From: Emiliania huxleyi CCMP1516
Taxonomy: Eukaryota; Haptophyta; Isochrysidales; Noelaerhabdaceae
NCBI RefSeq assembly: GCF_000372725.1
Contig: NW_005200011.1
Coordinates: 11,852 to 75,851, forward strand
Reading direction: 5' to 3'
Length of the DNA stretch: 64,000 nt
A program made the position numbers and the translations under genes. Within the stretch, counting starts at the first letter, position 1. Each line of letters begins with the position of its first letter. Shown here piece by piece: positions 1-8,739 of the stretch. The notes beneath the pieces are model-generated. The model was not told the origin of the DNA and searched no databases. It was given only the letters and a program-made list of their open reading frames with translations.

Positions 1-87
1 CCAGAGAGGGAGAGAGCAGGGGAAGGTAGAGAGCGCCTGTCCGTGAAGCTGAGTAGCGGGTGAGCTGACACGCTGACACCGCGCACA

Positions 88-150
88 AAAACACAAACTC
101 CAGGCCCCAAATGATGTGTGAGTGTTAGATTTGTTTGGTATTGCTAACAC
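88..150 (+). repeat. Dispersed repeat R, copy 1
   Basis: The block carrying CTCCAGGCCCCAAATGA and then GTGAGTGTTAGA...TTTGGTATTGCTAAC recurs at 22870-22995, 29690-29815 (cut), 30166-30207, 48102-48139 (reverse) and 53493-53580 (reverse). The conserved core starts with a splice-donor-like GTGAGT, ends in a branch-site-like TGCTAAC and is usually followed by a CT tract. The family is not recognised; see the findings. Confidence 0.7.
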
Positions 151-249
151 AGGTACACCGCGCGCTCCTTCATTCCATTTCTCATGTGCCCCAAAAGAGA
201 GAACATCGCGAATTTCGCGCCGGCGGCCGGGTCTGGCAAAATTCTTGAG

Positions 250-367
250 CATCGTTTTCTCATTCTAAAGAAAGAAAGAAAACGGACAAGCCTGGGGGAG
301 GAGGACAGGGTCCCCACCTGCACGAGCAGGATTTTGGAAGGACGATCAGGCGCACAGGTGGGGCTCT
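250..367 (-). repeat. SINE-like repeat sharing a LINE-like tail
   Basis: Read on the minus strand, this ends in a TTTC-repeat tail. The body carries a short hairpin around CCTGCTCGTGCAGG and the sequence CTTCCAAAAT. A near-identical copy lies at 40010-40150 (minus). The tail resembles that of the LINE-like copies at 5494, 24487 and 37747. The 5' part is cut here: the missing end, TGCTCCTGACAAGGGACAC, reappears at about 1676-1694 after a 1.3-kb insertion. No tRNA-type promoter box was confirmed. Confidence 0.5.
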
Positions 368-370
368 CCT

Positions 371-1665
371 CGTTCGGCCGGAGCGTCCTGGGCGGGCAAA
401 CGCCCGCGGCCCGGCGGCCGACTCTGGGATTGTAGGTCGAGTCTTGGGGTGGTACGGAGACGGTCACGAGAGACGGGGGACGGACGGAACCTCCGGACTC
501 TAGGACGACGCCACGGGACTCTAGGAGCGAGAGAGTATGAAGGGAGTCTGGGCGGGGCTTCGGCCCGACGTCCCCCCCCTCGACGAGTCGACGTACGGCT
601 CTAGTCGAGTAACCTTAGGGGACCCCTAGGGTTCTGAGGGCCGGATTTTTTAAGACCTTTTAAGAAACGACAAACGAGGAGGTTTGGGGGCTTAACTTGC
701 CATTTAAGAGATTGCAGGCACGGGGGGTCCCTCTTTTAAGACCGTTTAAGAAAATCGGCCTCGCCGGCACGCGTCGCTGGGTTCCGCGCCGTTTTCTCCA
801 ATACTGCCGTTGTTAGGCACAAACCCGCCTCTGAAGACACATCTGTAAGTCTGGTGCACTGGCAGGAGCCATACTCGCATAGGGGACGCGTGCTAGCTGA
901 CTGTAGCCGGCTTCCCGGCCTCCGGCGTGTCTACCGGGAGCCTCCCGGACCATCGACCTCGGGAGCTCTCCCGCACCGTTTAAGCGTTTAAGACCGTTTA
1001 AGGAATTGGCGGCCCAGCAGCTCTTAAAACTTGCCATGGCAAGTTTTAAGCCGTTTAAGCCGCAGGCGCCCCAGGGCCCACCCTTTTAAGCCTAGGGGTC
1101 CCCTAAGCGAGTAACCGTAACTCGCTTTGTCAATCTCTTCGGACCTTTGATGTGAGTCAGGTCGGAGTCCATCGGCGGAGTCGTCGACATCGTGGTCGAC
1201 GGGGTGTGCGAACCGATAGCGCAGTGGCGTGTCGGCGAGCGAGCCGAAGGCGCGCGCGAGAGAGAAATCCCTCGTCGGATTGGTCGACATTGTGGTCGAC
1301 GGCAATGTGTTCTCCTTCTACTGTCGTGCATATGGCAGAGAGTCGCCCGCCGCTGCCATGCCGGAAGGGCAGGTCGAACCAATTGCGTAGCAGTCGTGTG
1401 GATCACCGGTATTACATACGCCCTGGCGAGCTGGTGCATCCACTTGGTTACCACGATCGACCGCCGCTACCACGTTCGGCCGGAGCGTCCTGGGCGGGCA
1501 AACGCCCGCCCCGGCGGCCGACTCTGGGATTGTAGGTCGAGTCTTGGTGGTACGGAGACGGTCACGAGACGGGACGGACGGAACCTCCGGACTCTAGGAC
1601 GACGCCACGGGACTCTAGGAGAGAGAGTGTGTGAAGGGAGTCTGGGCGGGGCTTCGGCCCGACGC
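371..1665. repeat. Pair of about 200-bp direct repeats around a hAT-like element
   Basis: A block of about 200 bases beginning TTCGGCCGGAGCGTCCTGGG and ending GGGGCTTCGGCCCGACG occurs at about 371-575 and again at 1472-1665 with small differences. Between them lie the hAT-like element at 614-1107 and unrecognised sequence. The whole unit interrupts the SINE-like repeat. Its class is unknown. Confidence 0.6.
614..1107. mobile_element. hAT-like non-autonomous DNA transposon, short copy
   Basis: A 494-bp element with 17-bp terminal inverted repeats CTTAGGGGACCCCTAGG, flanked by the perfect 8-bp duplication CGAGTAAC at 606-613 and 1108-1115. The interior carries several TTTTAAGACCGTTTAAG-type motifs. 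It encodes no transposase. It is an internally shortened relative of the 1,430-bp copy at 50308-51737. The 8-bp duplication fits the hAT superfamily, although P-like elements also make 8 bp. Confidence 0.85.
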
Positions 1666-1727
1666 TCCTCACCTGCTCCTGACAAGGGACACGAGCTAGC
1701 GCGGTGCACGGTTTGACCCCAGTCAAG

Positions 1728-2535
1728 GTTATGAGAGCGGCCATAACAGGTGTTATGGCTGTTATGACTGGTTGCTCATAACACCTCATAACACCTCATA
1801 ACACCTCATAACACCTCCATCGCTGTTGTGGCTGTTATGCCCACCCTACACCATTATCACCTCATAACCACCTCATAACACCTCATAACACCTCATAGCA
1901 CTCATAACACCTCCCAGCTCCCACTGGTTGTTATGACAGCCAGCATAACAACCTCATAACAGCTGTTATGTGTGTCCCACGGAGTCTTTTCTTCTGGAGC
2001 CCCGCCGCGCGGACCCGGTGTTTCTTCGCCGCGGTAAAACTCTTCTTTTGGAGCGCCCGCGCCCCGCCCCGCCCCGCGTAGGCCGTAGCTACTACCCCCT
2101 CCAACTTCACGCAAGGTTAACTACTAATCTTGTGCGAGCAAGGCTTGCTCGCAGAAGATTAGTGCTTAAAAACGCGAAAAGCAAATTGCGTGCAACTGGG
2201 AAGGGGGGGGGGGGCGGGGTCTTCAGGGGTCTTGATTGTGAGCAATCTGAAGCCATCGCTCAGGCCTCAGGAGAGGCAGGTTGATGTTATTGAATTTAAC
2301 TTGAGGGCAAAAGAGAAAATAGTTGGCGATCGATGCCGAACCTCGCGCGCGGAAGGCCGAAGCGAAAATTCCTCCGACGGCAGTTCGGTGTGGCCTCTCG
2401 GGCCAAAACACCGTGGACCCGGGACGGCTCTCTCATAGGACATAGCAGCCCGGCCCCATAACAGCCACAACACCCATAACATGTTATGGGCTGCTATGCC
2501 CAGAGAGCCATAAGCCATAACCAATAACAAAACTG
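1728..2535. repeat. CATAACACCT minisatellite and fold-back-like region
   Basis: Imperfect 10-bp CATAACACCT units and GTTATGGCTGTTATG palindromes run from about 1728 to 1965. Matching ATAACATGTTATGGGCTGCTATG sequence, partly inverted, appears at 2440-2530. The middle (1966-2440) contains long G and C runs and no recognisable gene. The outline suggests a fold-back element, but I could not fix its ends. Confidence 0.45.
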
Positions 2536-2714
2536 TGAGTGGGAGGGTGCACACGGTGGACTCCCAACTCCACTGGCGGTCTCATCTCAGTCTAGCGACC
2601 TGCATCCAGCTTCTCACTGGCCGTCTCTCGCTGCCACAGGCACACTGACAGGGGAAGGCGGCCGCGGTCAAGCGTGCGCGGTTTCTTCTTGCGGACTCTG
2701 CAAAGAGCGCTGCG

Positions 2715-3419
2715 ATGCCCAGCGAGCCGCACGTTGGCTCGGGCGGCTTGACGCCGGGGGCGCCCGTGCAGGCCCCCACACTTCCGCCCGCCGCCCACCC
2801 GCCCACCCCCAGGACCGCCCTCCCTCAAAACCTCGATCCCCGAACATGATGACAGCGAGTCGCCACGCCACAGGATGTGCCACCGCCGGGCGGCTTCAAG
2901 CCGGTACGATACTCGCGGAACCTGCCCAAGGGAGGGCCGTCGTCGCTGGTGATCGCACTCGGCTCCGCCGCCCTCTTCACATTCGGCATGTACAAGGTCA
3001 TATCCGCCAACCGGCTGCGCCGGTTCGCGCGGGCCCACTCGCGCAACGGAAATGCCCCGCTGCCGCGCGCCGAGCGCCGACCTGTGCGCCACCAGGTCAT
3101 GGTTTCGCGAGGAGAAGGACATACGGCTAGCGATCCTGCCCTTTCTGACGGCGGAGTCCGACTTGCAGTGCGCAGACGCCCCGCGCGTTGTTTAGACGCC
3201 GCATGTGCGCGCGTCTCCCCTCCCGCTGAGCGTCCACTCCACCCGCGCGGCAGGCAACAGCACATCAAGAGCACGCTCACCCAGAAGGAGGCGGAGCTCA
3301 TGGCGAGCGTCCCTGGCTGGGAGGCGGGTGCGAGCGTCTACCACTCGCGGTACATGAAGCCGATGGAGAAGATTGGCGTTCCGCAGTCCCAGAAGAGCAT
3401 CTTCGGCGCCACCTCGTGA
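2715..3419 (+). CDS. NDUFA13: NADH dehydrogenase (complex I) subunit GRIM-19/NDUFA13
   Basis: This is an accessory subunit of mitochondrial complex I in the inner membrane. The model has four exons, 2715-2732, 2874-3022, 3096-3167 and 3254-3419, with GT-AG introns of 141, 73 and 86 bases and consistent phases; it gives 134 residues (the family is about 140). Exon 1 reads MPSEPH and joins DVPPPGGFKPVRYSRNLPKG, the family's PPPGG...VRY signature. A single membrane segment (about SSLVIALGSAALFTFGMYKV) follows, then REEKDIRLAILPF and the C-terminal VPGWEAGASVYHS typical of the family. Exon 1 is the least certain part: it was chosen because it supplies an ATG and a donor in phase 0. The other exons are firm. 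Confidence 0.92.
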
Positions 3420-4284
3420 TCGCCGACCGCTCGTCTACTACTCTTTTAGCGTTAGCACGGCACTCAGGGCCGGTGGATGTTGGCGGCGGGCCGCTCTGAC
3501 CTCTGTCCGCTCTCGTCGTCGTGCCCTCTCGAAAAGCGCTCGGGCTCGCGGCGCGTGACTCGCTCCCAGCACGCTTTGTTCATGCCATAGTTTTTTCTTT
3601 TCATTCTGCAAAGGGGTGTGAACGGAGAGAGCAAACTCCTGGCAGCTCCCACAGTCGAAATGTGCGCCAGCTGCCCGCTCACCTGTGTCACGCCGCCGCG
3701 CACGCACCTCGCTATGTGCTCGCGCGAGCTCCCGCCCGAGCCTCCAGCTCGGTTTCCCACTGCTGCGGAGCCGATCGCTTTTCCTCGGCGCTCGCGTCGA
3801 GCCGAGCTCTCGGCACTCTACGGCGGGCGTCGCTGTGCGGGGCGCCCGTTTCCTGCTGGCCCGAGCGGAAAGCTCCACGTGCCCGCGCGAGCTCCGGGCC
3901 GAGCCTCCAGCTCGGCGTCCCACTGCTGAGGAGCCGATCGTCGTCCGTCGGTGCTCTCGAGGAGCCGAGCTCCTTGGCCTGCGGCCGGCGACGCTGCAGG
4001 ACGGCGCGCGCGCACCCCCCCCCCCTTCACCCGCGCGTTTTTCGGCGGGCGGGGCACAGGCACCCTTCGCCCCGGGGTTTTTACGGGGCGCAGCCCCCCC
4101 CCCCCCCTCCCTCGATCTCGCGGCGAGAGCACGAGCGCGCCGTCCCCCGGCGACGCGCCGCCACGCTCTTCCTTAGGTCGTCCTCCGAGATATCGGTGCC
4201 GGACCGGCGGGGCGGGGGCGGGGTGGCGTCGGAGCAAGTGTCTCGGCCTTCGGTCGACGGAGCGGCGACCCGCGAGTACGCTTC
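3420..4284. other. GC-rich stretch with no convincing gene
   Basis: Long open frames exist on both strands, but they are low-complexity Pro/Arg/Ser-rich readings of GC-rich DNA with repeated GAGCTCxxGGCCGAGCC-like blocks (near 3720-3950) and C runs (about 4017-4110). I recognise no domain. Confidence 0.5.
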
Positions 4285-4872
4285 GTGGGCGCCCGACGAG
4301 GGTGGTGCTGCTGTCGCTCTGCCGCGTGCGCAGGCGTGCGCAGGCGTGCCGAGGTCTCGCGACGGCACTCAGCCCTTCGCTGGGCGTGTGGGACGCCGGG
4401 TACGACGAGCACGGCTTCTGGTCCGTCGAGGCTGCCCGCGCGGCGCGCGACGCGGCGGCGGCGCTTGCGCTGGACGCCGCCGACGGCGGCGCGGGGGCGG
4501 CGCGGGGGCGGCAGGCGCGGGGGCGGCAGCCGGCCCAGCGGGTCGCGGCCCTCCGCCCCCGCGGCGTCGTTGGAGGGCGAGCACCTCGAGTACCTACGGC
4601 GGCGGGGTGCGCCGTGGGGCGAGCCGCCCGTCGCGGGCGCCGCCGCGCCGCCGGAAGGGGCGAGGCGGCGAGCGAGGATCGTCGACTTTTGGCCGGGGGG
4701 CGCTCTCGACACTTACCGGCTGAGGTCACGTCGTCGGGCGCGTCGACGGGCTGGTTGGCCATGGTCCGCACGGCGGGGCGGCTGCGCCGCCAGGACTCGC
4801 GCGTCGCTGCACGCGGCCTGCAGAAGGAATGACAGCTCGGCGGCAAGGCTTTTCTTGCGCCGGGACGGCTAG
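4285..4872 (+). CDS. Hypothetical protein, possibly two or more exons
   Basis: Not recognised. Two stretches read like real protein rather than low-complexity sequence. One is GVWDAGYDEHGFWSVEAARA near 4385-4445; the other contains GEHLEYLRRRG and RIVDFWPGGALDTYR near 4575-4720. They lie in different frames, so at least one intron or frame break is needed. The intervening sequence is GGCG-rich. It could also be a chance open frame in GC-rich DNA, since no homologue comes to mind. Confidence 0.25.
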   Translation: MGARRGWCCCRSAACAGVRRRAEVSRRHSALRWACGTPGTTSTASGPSRLPARRATRRRRLRWTPPTAARGRRGGGRRGGGSRPSGSRPSAPAASLEGEHLEYLRRRGAPWGEPPVAGAAAPPEGARRRARIVDFWPGGALDTYRLRSRRRARRRAGWPWSARRGGCAARTRASLHAACRRNDSSAARLFLRRDG

Positions 4873-5088
4873 GCTTTTTGTGAGACGCCGCTCTCGCGGA
4901 AATCGAGGAAGGCTTGGACTTTTCTTTTCTTGGGAAACGGGAGTGTTGGTTTAGAAGAGGCTGGCCAGCGACTGGACACACCGGCATGGGGGGACGCAAG
5001 CAAGGACGGGGATTGGAGGTTGTAGAGAGAGATTTAACTTTTTAAGCACAGCTCGAGGCGAAATAAAATTAGAAAGAAATGTACTCCC

Positions 5089-5089
<1 letters not shown>

Positions 5090-5158
<69 letters not shown>

Positions 5159-5167
5159 TCCCTCCCT

Positions 5168-5224
<57 letters not shown>

Positions 5225-5259
5225 AACCGTCTCACTCAAAATCTCTCTCTTTCTATCTC

Positions 5260-5330
<71 letters not shown>

Positions 5331-5335
5331 TCATA
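5090..5335. repeat. Long CT/GA microsatellite
   Basis: An almost pure (CT)n tract of about 130 bp, broken by short CCCT runs, is followed after about 35 bases by a second (CT)n tract. It lies between the GC-rich region and the LINE-like fragment. No gene is present in 4873-5490. Confidence 0.95.
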
Positions 5336-5493
5336 TCTCAAAATCTCTCTCTCAGAAGCGGAGCACACACGAAGATCGAAGTCGGCACAACAAAAATCCC
5401 CTTTGCAGCCAAGCCTACAGGGCACCTAATCTCTCTGGACTCTGCTCCCTACTCCCACCCACCACCCTCTCTACACGTCTCAGCTCTATCTGG

Positions 5494-6240
5494 AGTCTCA
5501 AAGAAAGAAAGAAAACAGCGACACCCCAAGGCCAAGCGCCAAGGGAGGGATGAGAGGACGGCACGCCGCTACCACACAGGGATTTTAGGGGAGAAGTGTG
5601 GTGCTAGCAGGTGTGTGTACTTTTTGCTTGGGGCGACACTCATGCTGAAATTCTGGAAAAACCTGAGCGGCCCCTGCGGTGCCCCTACCTACCTACCTAC
5701 CTACCTACCCTACTTATGGGAAACTAAAAAAGAAATCACCGGATGGGTGAAGGTGGGGTACTATACCAACTGAAGTGATGGTTGGTGGTACTCTCCTGCA
5801 ACCACAGTCCTTCCTGTGACATGGCAGGCCACTCTCAGGCCCTACAAAGCATCAGATCACCCACTTGGGGAGGGTTGACATCGTGATTTCTGCGGAAAAT
5901 TTCTTTTTATGCTGTGAAAATTCCGGTGTGAAGAGAGGGAAAAACCCGAGGGGAGGGCCCAGACCTACCCTACCTACCCCGGCATGAGTGTCGCCCCAAG
6001 CAAAAAGTACACACACCTGGTGCTAGCCGTCGCCCACCCTCGGGCGTCTACCTCTTTCTATCTCCCTTCGCAGTTTCTCACCAATTCTCGCAGCGACCTT
6101 CATGCCACCTCGCGTTCTTCCCACTCTCGTCGTTCTCTCTCCTGCTGTCTCTTCCCCTGACTCATCGCTCTCCACGGCCTCGTTCGGACCGCTTGTTTTT
6201 TCACTGTTTCTTGCGCACGCGTCACTGCCACGACATCTAC
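5494..6240 (-). mobile_element. LINE-like element, 5'-truncated copy
   Basis: On the minus strand this copy ends in a TTTC-repeat tail preceded by GGTGGCGGCGTGCCGTCC-like sequence shared with copies at 13655-13735, 23840-24487 and 37747-38140. Upstream of the tail all long copies keep the same frame end: an acidic patch (ESDESGEE), then RTTRVGR.RGG.KVAARIGE (AT-hook-like RGRP/VGRPRGG core) and RPRVGDG before the stop. Constant 3' ends with variable 5' breakpoints and a microsatellite tail are typical of LINEs; no reverse transcriptase is visible. It is split by the MITE at 5609-6018. Confidence 0.6.
5609..6018. mobile_element. Mutator-like MITE, 410 bp
   Basis: Perfect 37-bp terminal inverted repeats begin AGGTGTGTGTACTTTTTGC. 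The element is flanked by the identical 9-bp duplication GGTGCTAGC at 5600-5608 and 6019-6027. A 9-bp duplication with long inverted repeats points to the Mutator (MULE) superfamily. There is no coding capacity. It carries a (CTAC)n tract near 5690 and sits inside the LINE-like copy, so it is younger than that copy. Confidence 0.9.
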
Positions 6241-6259
6241 CCCCTCCCCTCGCAAAAAC

Positions 6260-7780
6260 ATGGCGGAGAACCTGGCTCCGGACGACGTGAACCTCGACCG
6301 GTCGAGGCCCTTCTGGTGGCGCAGGCTCACGGACTGCGATCCCATCTCGCTGGAGCCGCTGCGCCGACTGCGTGTCGAGCCGTTTGAGCTCGCCGCGAGC
6401 GAGGAGACTTCTCACTCCTACTTCTTCGACGCGAGGCTGCTGGCCTCGTACCTGGTGAGCTCGGGCTCGTTCGCGCATCCGATCTCGAGGCGCGAGCTCA
6501 CGCGCGACGACTGCGTCCGGCTCGACGCCCACCTCCGCAAGCACCGGCTCGGCAAGGCGTGCGTGGAGCACGCCTGGGAAAACAAGGAGGACTACAAGAG
6601 GCAGAATGCGGCAACGAGCCAGGTGCGCGACATCCAGGCGGAGGCGACGGAGCTGCTCCGCGCCTTCTACGCCGCCTCTGGCCACGACTCCGGCGCCCTC
6701 CGCGGCGGCGGCCGCGGCGGCCGAGGCCGAGGCTTTGGCCGCGGAGGCGGCGGCGGAGGGGAGGAGGCGGCGGCCAGGCACGACTACGTGGACGAGGAGG
6801 AGTTTGTGGAGAGCGTGCCGCTCGGCGGCGCGCAGATCTCCTCTGCCGCCGACTTCCCCTCCCTCGGCGACGCCTCCGTGCCGCCGGCGGCGGCGGCAAC
6901 TCCGCTCCAGGCCTCTTGGCTCGGGCGGGGGGGCGGCGGCCTCAGTCCGGCGGCTTCGGGCGTCGACCTGGCCAACGCGGAGGCCTTCCCAAGCCTCGGC
7001 GGCGCGGGCAGGGGCGGCGGCGCGCCGCTCAGCGCCGGAGGGTGGGGCGGGCGTGGCGGCGCCGCGCTCCGTCAGCCCGCGGCGGCGCCGGCCGGCGGCG
7101 CCAGCCTCGCGGCGTTCGCGGGGGCGCAAGGTGGGCGAGAGCCGCCGGCGGTCGACTCTGCCGAGGCGTTCCCAAGCCTCGGCGGCGGCCCCGCACCGCG
7201 GCCCTCCTCGTCCGCCGCCGGCGTGGGAGGCTGGTCCCGCGCGGTCGCCTCTGCCGCGCCGGCGCCGCCTCCGACGATGGCGCAGACCGCCTTCGCGTCT
7301 GCGGAGCCGCCGCCGTCGATCGACTCGGCGGAGGCCTTCCCGACGCTCGGCGCGGCGATGCGGTCGGGCGTGCCGCCGGCGAGGCGCCTCGACAGGGACG
7401 AGCTCGTCCGCCGCAACCGCAGCCTGCAGGCAGCGCTGTCCGGCTCGCTGGCGGGCGAGGGGCGCGAGCGCGGCATGGGTCTCTTCAAGGTTGCGTCGCT
7501 CGCCTTCCAGCGCGGCGCCTCCGACGCCACCGCCTACATCGCCGCCTTCGTCCACGTCTTTGGCAACGAGGCCGCGCTGGTGCACCTGCCGGAGCTCATC
7601 GCCCTCTGCCCCGACGCGCCAAAGCAGGCCGACCTCGGCCGCGCGTTTGACGTCTTCCGCGCGGAGCGTCTAGCCGAGCGGGGCGCCGCCGTCGAGCGGA
7701 GCGCCGCAGGGGTGGGCACGTTTGGGAGGGGGGGCAGGAGCAACGGCTGGGGCCGTGGTGGACGCCGCGGAGGAGGGTGA
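6260..7780 (+). CDS. U-box-like, RGG-rich protein with FPSLG repeats
   Basis: A single-exon protein of 506 residues starting MAENLAPDDV. The N-terminus (about 20-100) reads DPISLEPLRRL, then YFDARLLASYLVSSG and HPISRRELTRDDCVRLD, a modified RING/U-box-like layout without zinc cysteines. Residues about 145-170 are an RGG/GRGRG tract, which suggests RNA binding. The middle (about 185-375) repeats AEAFPSLGG-type motifs at least five times between Ala/Gly-rich linkers. The C-terminus (about 385-475) is a compact helical region around MGLFKVASLAFQRGASDA and HLPELIALCPD, recalling the C-terminus of ZNF598/Hel2-type ribosome quality-control ligases (from memory, unverified). A role as an E3 or an RNA-associated protein is inferred. 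The ATG follows directly after the LINE-like fragment. Confidence 0.8.
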   Translation: MAENLAPDDVNLDRSRPFWWRRLTDCDPISLEPLRRLRVEPFELAASEETSHSYFFDARLLASYLVSSGSFAHPISRRELTRDDCVRLDAHLRKHRLGKACVEHAWENKEDYKRQNAATSQVRDIQAEATELLRAFYAASGHDSGALRGGGRGGRGRGFGRGGGGGGEEAAARHDYVDEEEFVESVPLGGAQISSAADFPSLGDASVPPAAAATPLQASWLGRGGGGLSPAASGVDLANAEAFPSLGGAGRGGGAPLSAGGWGGRGGAALRQPAAAPAGGASLAAFAGAQGGREPPAVDSAEAFPSLGGGPAPRPSSSAAGVGGWSRAVASAAPAPPPTMAQTAFASAEPPPSIDSAEAFPTLGAAMRSGVPPARRLDRDELVRRNRSLQAALSGSLAGEGRERGMGLFKVASLAFQRGASDATAYIAAFVHVFGNEAALVHLPELIALCPDAPKQADLGRAFDVFRAERLAERGAAVERSAAGVGTFGRGGRSNGWGRGGRRGGG

Positions 7781-8167
7781 GTGTGGGGGAAGTGAGCTGC
7801 GTGGCGGGCGGCGCGGCGACGCGGTTACGGTCTAGTCCGAGACGCGGCGCGGCGCGGCGACGCGGTTAGTCCGAGACGCGGCGCGGCGCACAGGTTGTGT
7901 ATCGGGCACCCGAACTACCGCACTGCCTCGTCTTAGAACAGCTCTCGCACTCGCTACTCTCATTACCGAAAAAAGCGCCCGCCCACACACCCTGCGCCTG
8001 GGCGCGCCCCGAGAGCGCGCCCCGAGAGACCGCGCGGTCGAGGCGATATCGCGGCGCCTGCTGTGGTGCCGCGAGATACAGTCCATACAGCATCCGCCCG
8101 GCCGTCGCGCGCACCACCCACTCCGGCGCTCTGGGGTGACGGGGGCGCAAACTCTCCAGGGCGCGGC

Positions 8168-8630
8168 TCAGCCCCAACCGTCGCTTTGCTTCTCGCCGAA
8201 CAATGCGGCAGAAGCGCCGGTGGCGAGCAGCAGCACAAAGCCCGAGAGGTTGAAGAAGACCTGTCGCGGTCGTGGGCATGTCAGGGCCATTGGGAGGCGG
8301 TGATGTGGCTGTGAGTCGGGAGATGAGCGGCGCGGCACTCACAGAACCCGACTCGATGACGTCGACGTGCCACATGACGATCGGCACACCGATCACCAGC
8401 GTGACGAGCGACGCGAGTAGGAAGATCGCCCAGTGGAACCCCGTCGGCGCCGAGTCGAAGAGTGACTCGCTCTGCCGCGCGAGCGCCGCCAGCGGCAGCA
8501 GCATGAGTGCATAGAGGAGGAGGCTCATCAGCGGCCACCAGTTATTGTACATCGCGCACGCGAGGATGTGCATGAAGATGGCGAGGCTCAGTAGCCCCGC
8601 TGGGACCAGGAGGCCGACGAGGTTGGACAT
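8168..8630 (-). CDS. VPS55: Vacuolar protein sorting 55 / LEPROT family protein
   Basis: Small endosomal membrane protein that acts with VPS68 in late-endosome to vacuole sorting (family knowledge). There are two exons, 8343-8630 and 8168-8260 on the minus strand, joined by an 82-base GT-AG intron in phase 0, giving 126 residues; the family is about 120-140. Four hydrophobic segments are visible: LVGLLVPAGLLSLAIFMHIL, around LMSLLLYALMLLP, HWAIFLLASLVTLVIGVPIV and FVLLLATGASAALF. The family hallmark CAMYNNWWPL lies at about residues 25-34. The exon junction restores the expected FFNLSGF before the last segment. The ATG context and length fit, and no competing start is needed. Confidence 0.95.
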
Positions 8631-8739
8631 GGTGGCCGGCGTTCCACTCGCGGGCGCCCTGGCGAGTAGAGGCCCCGCCCACGAAGGGTACCGGAGAGCG
8701 GGGGGGCGAGTGAGGCCCCGCTTGAGACTAAATTTAGTG

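Noticed and set aside
371-1665. LTR-type retroelement from the two direct repeats
   Set aside because: The interior contains a hAT-like element and no retroelement parts; the repeats lack the usual end signals.
4951-5425. Arg-Glu repeat proteins in the CT tract
   Set aside because: Translation of a simple (GA)n microsatellite.
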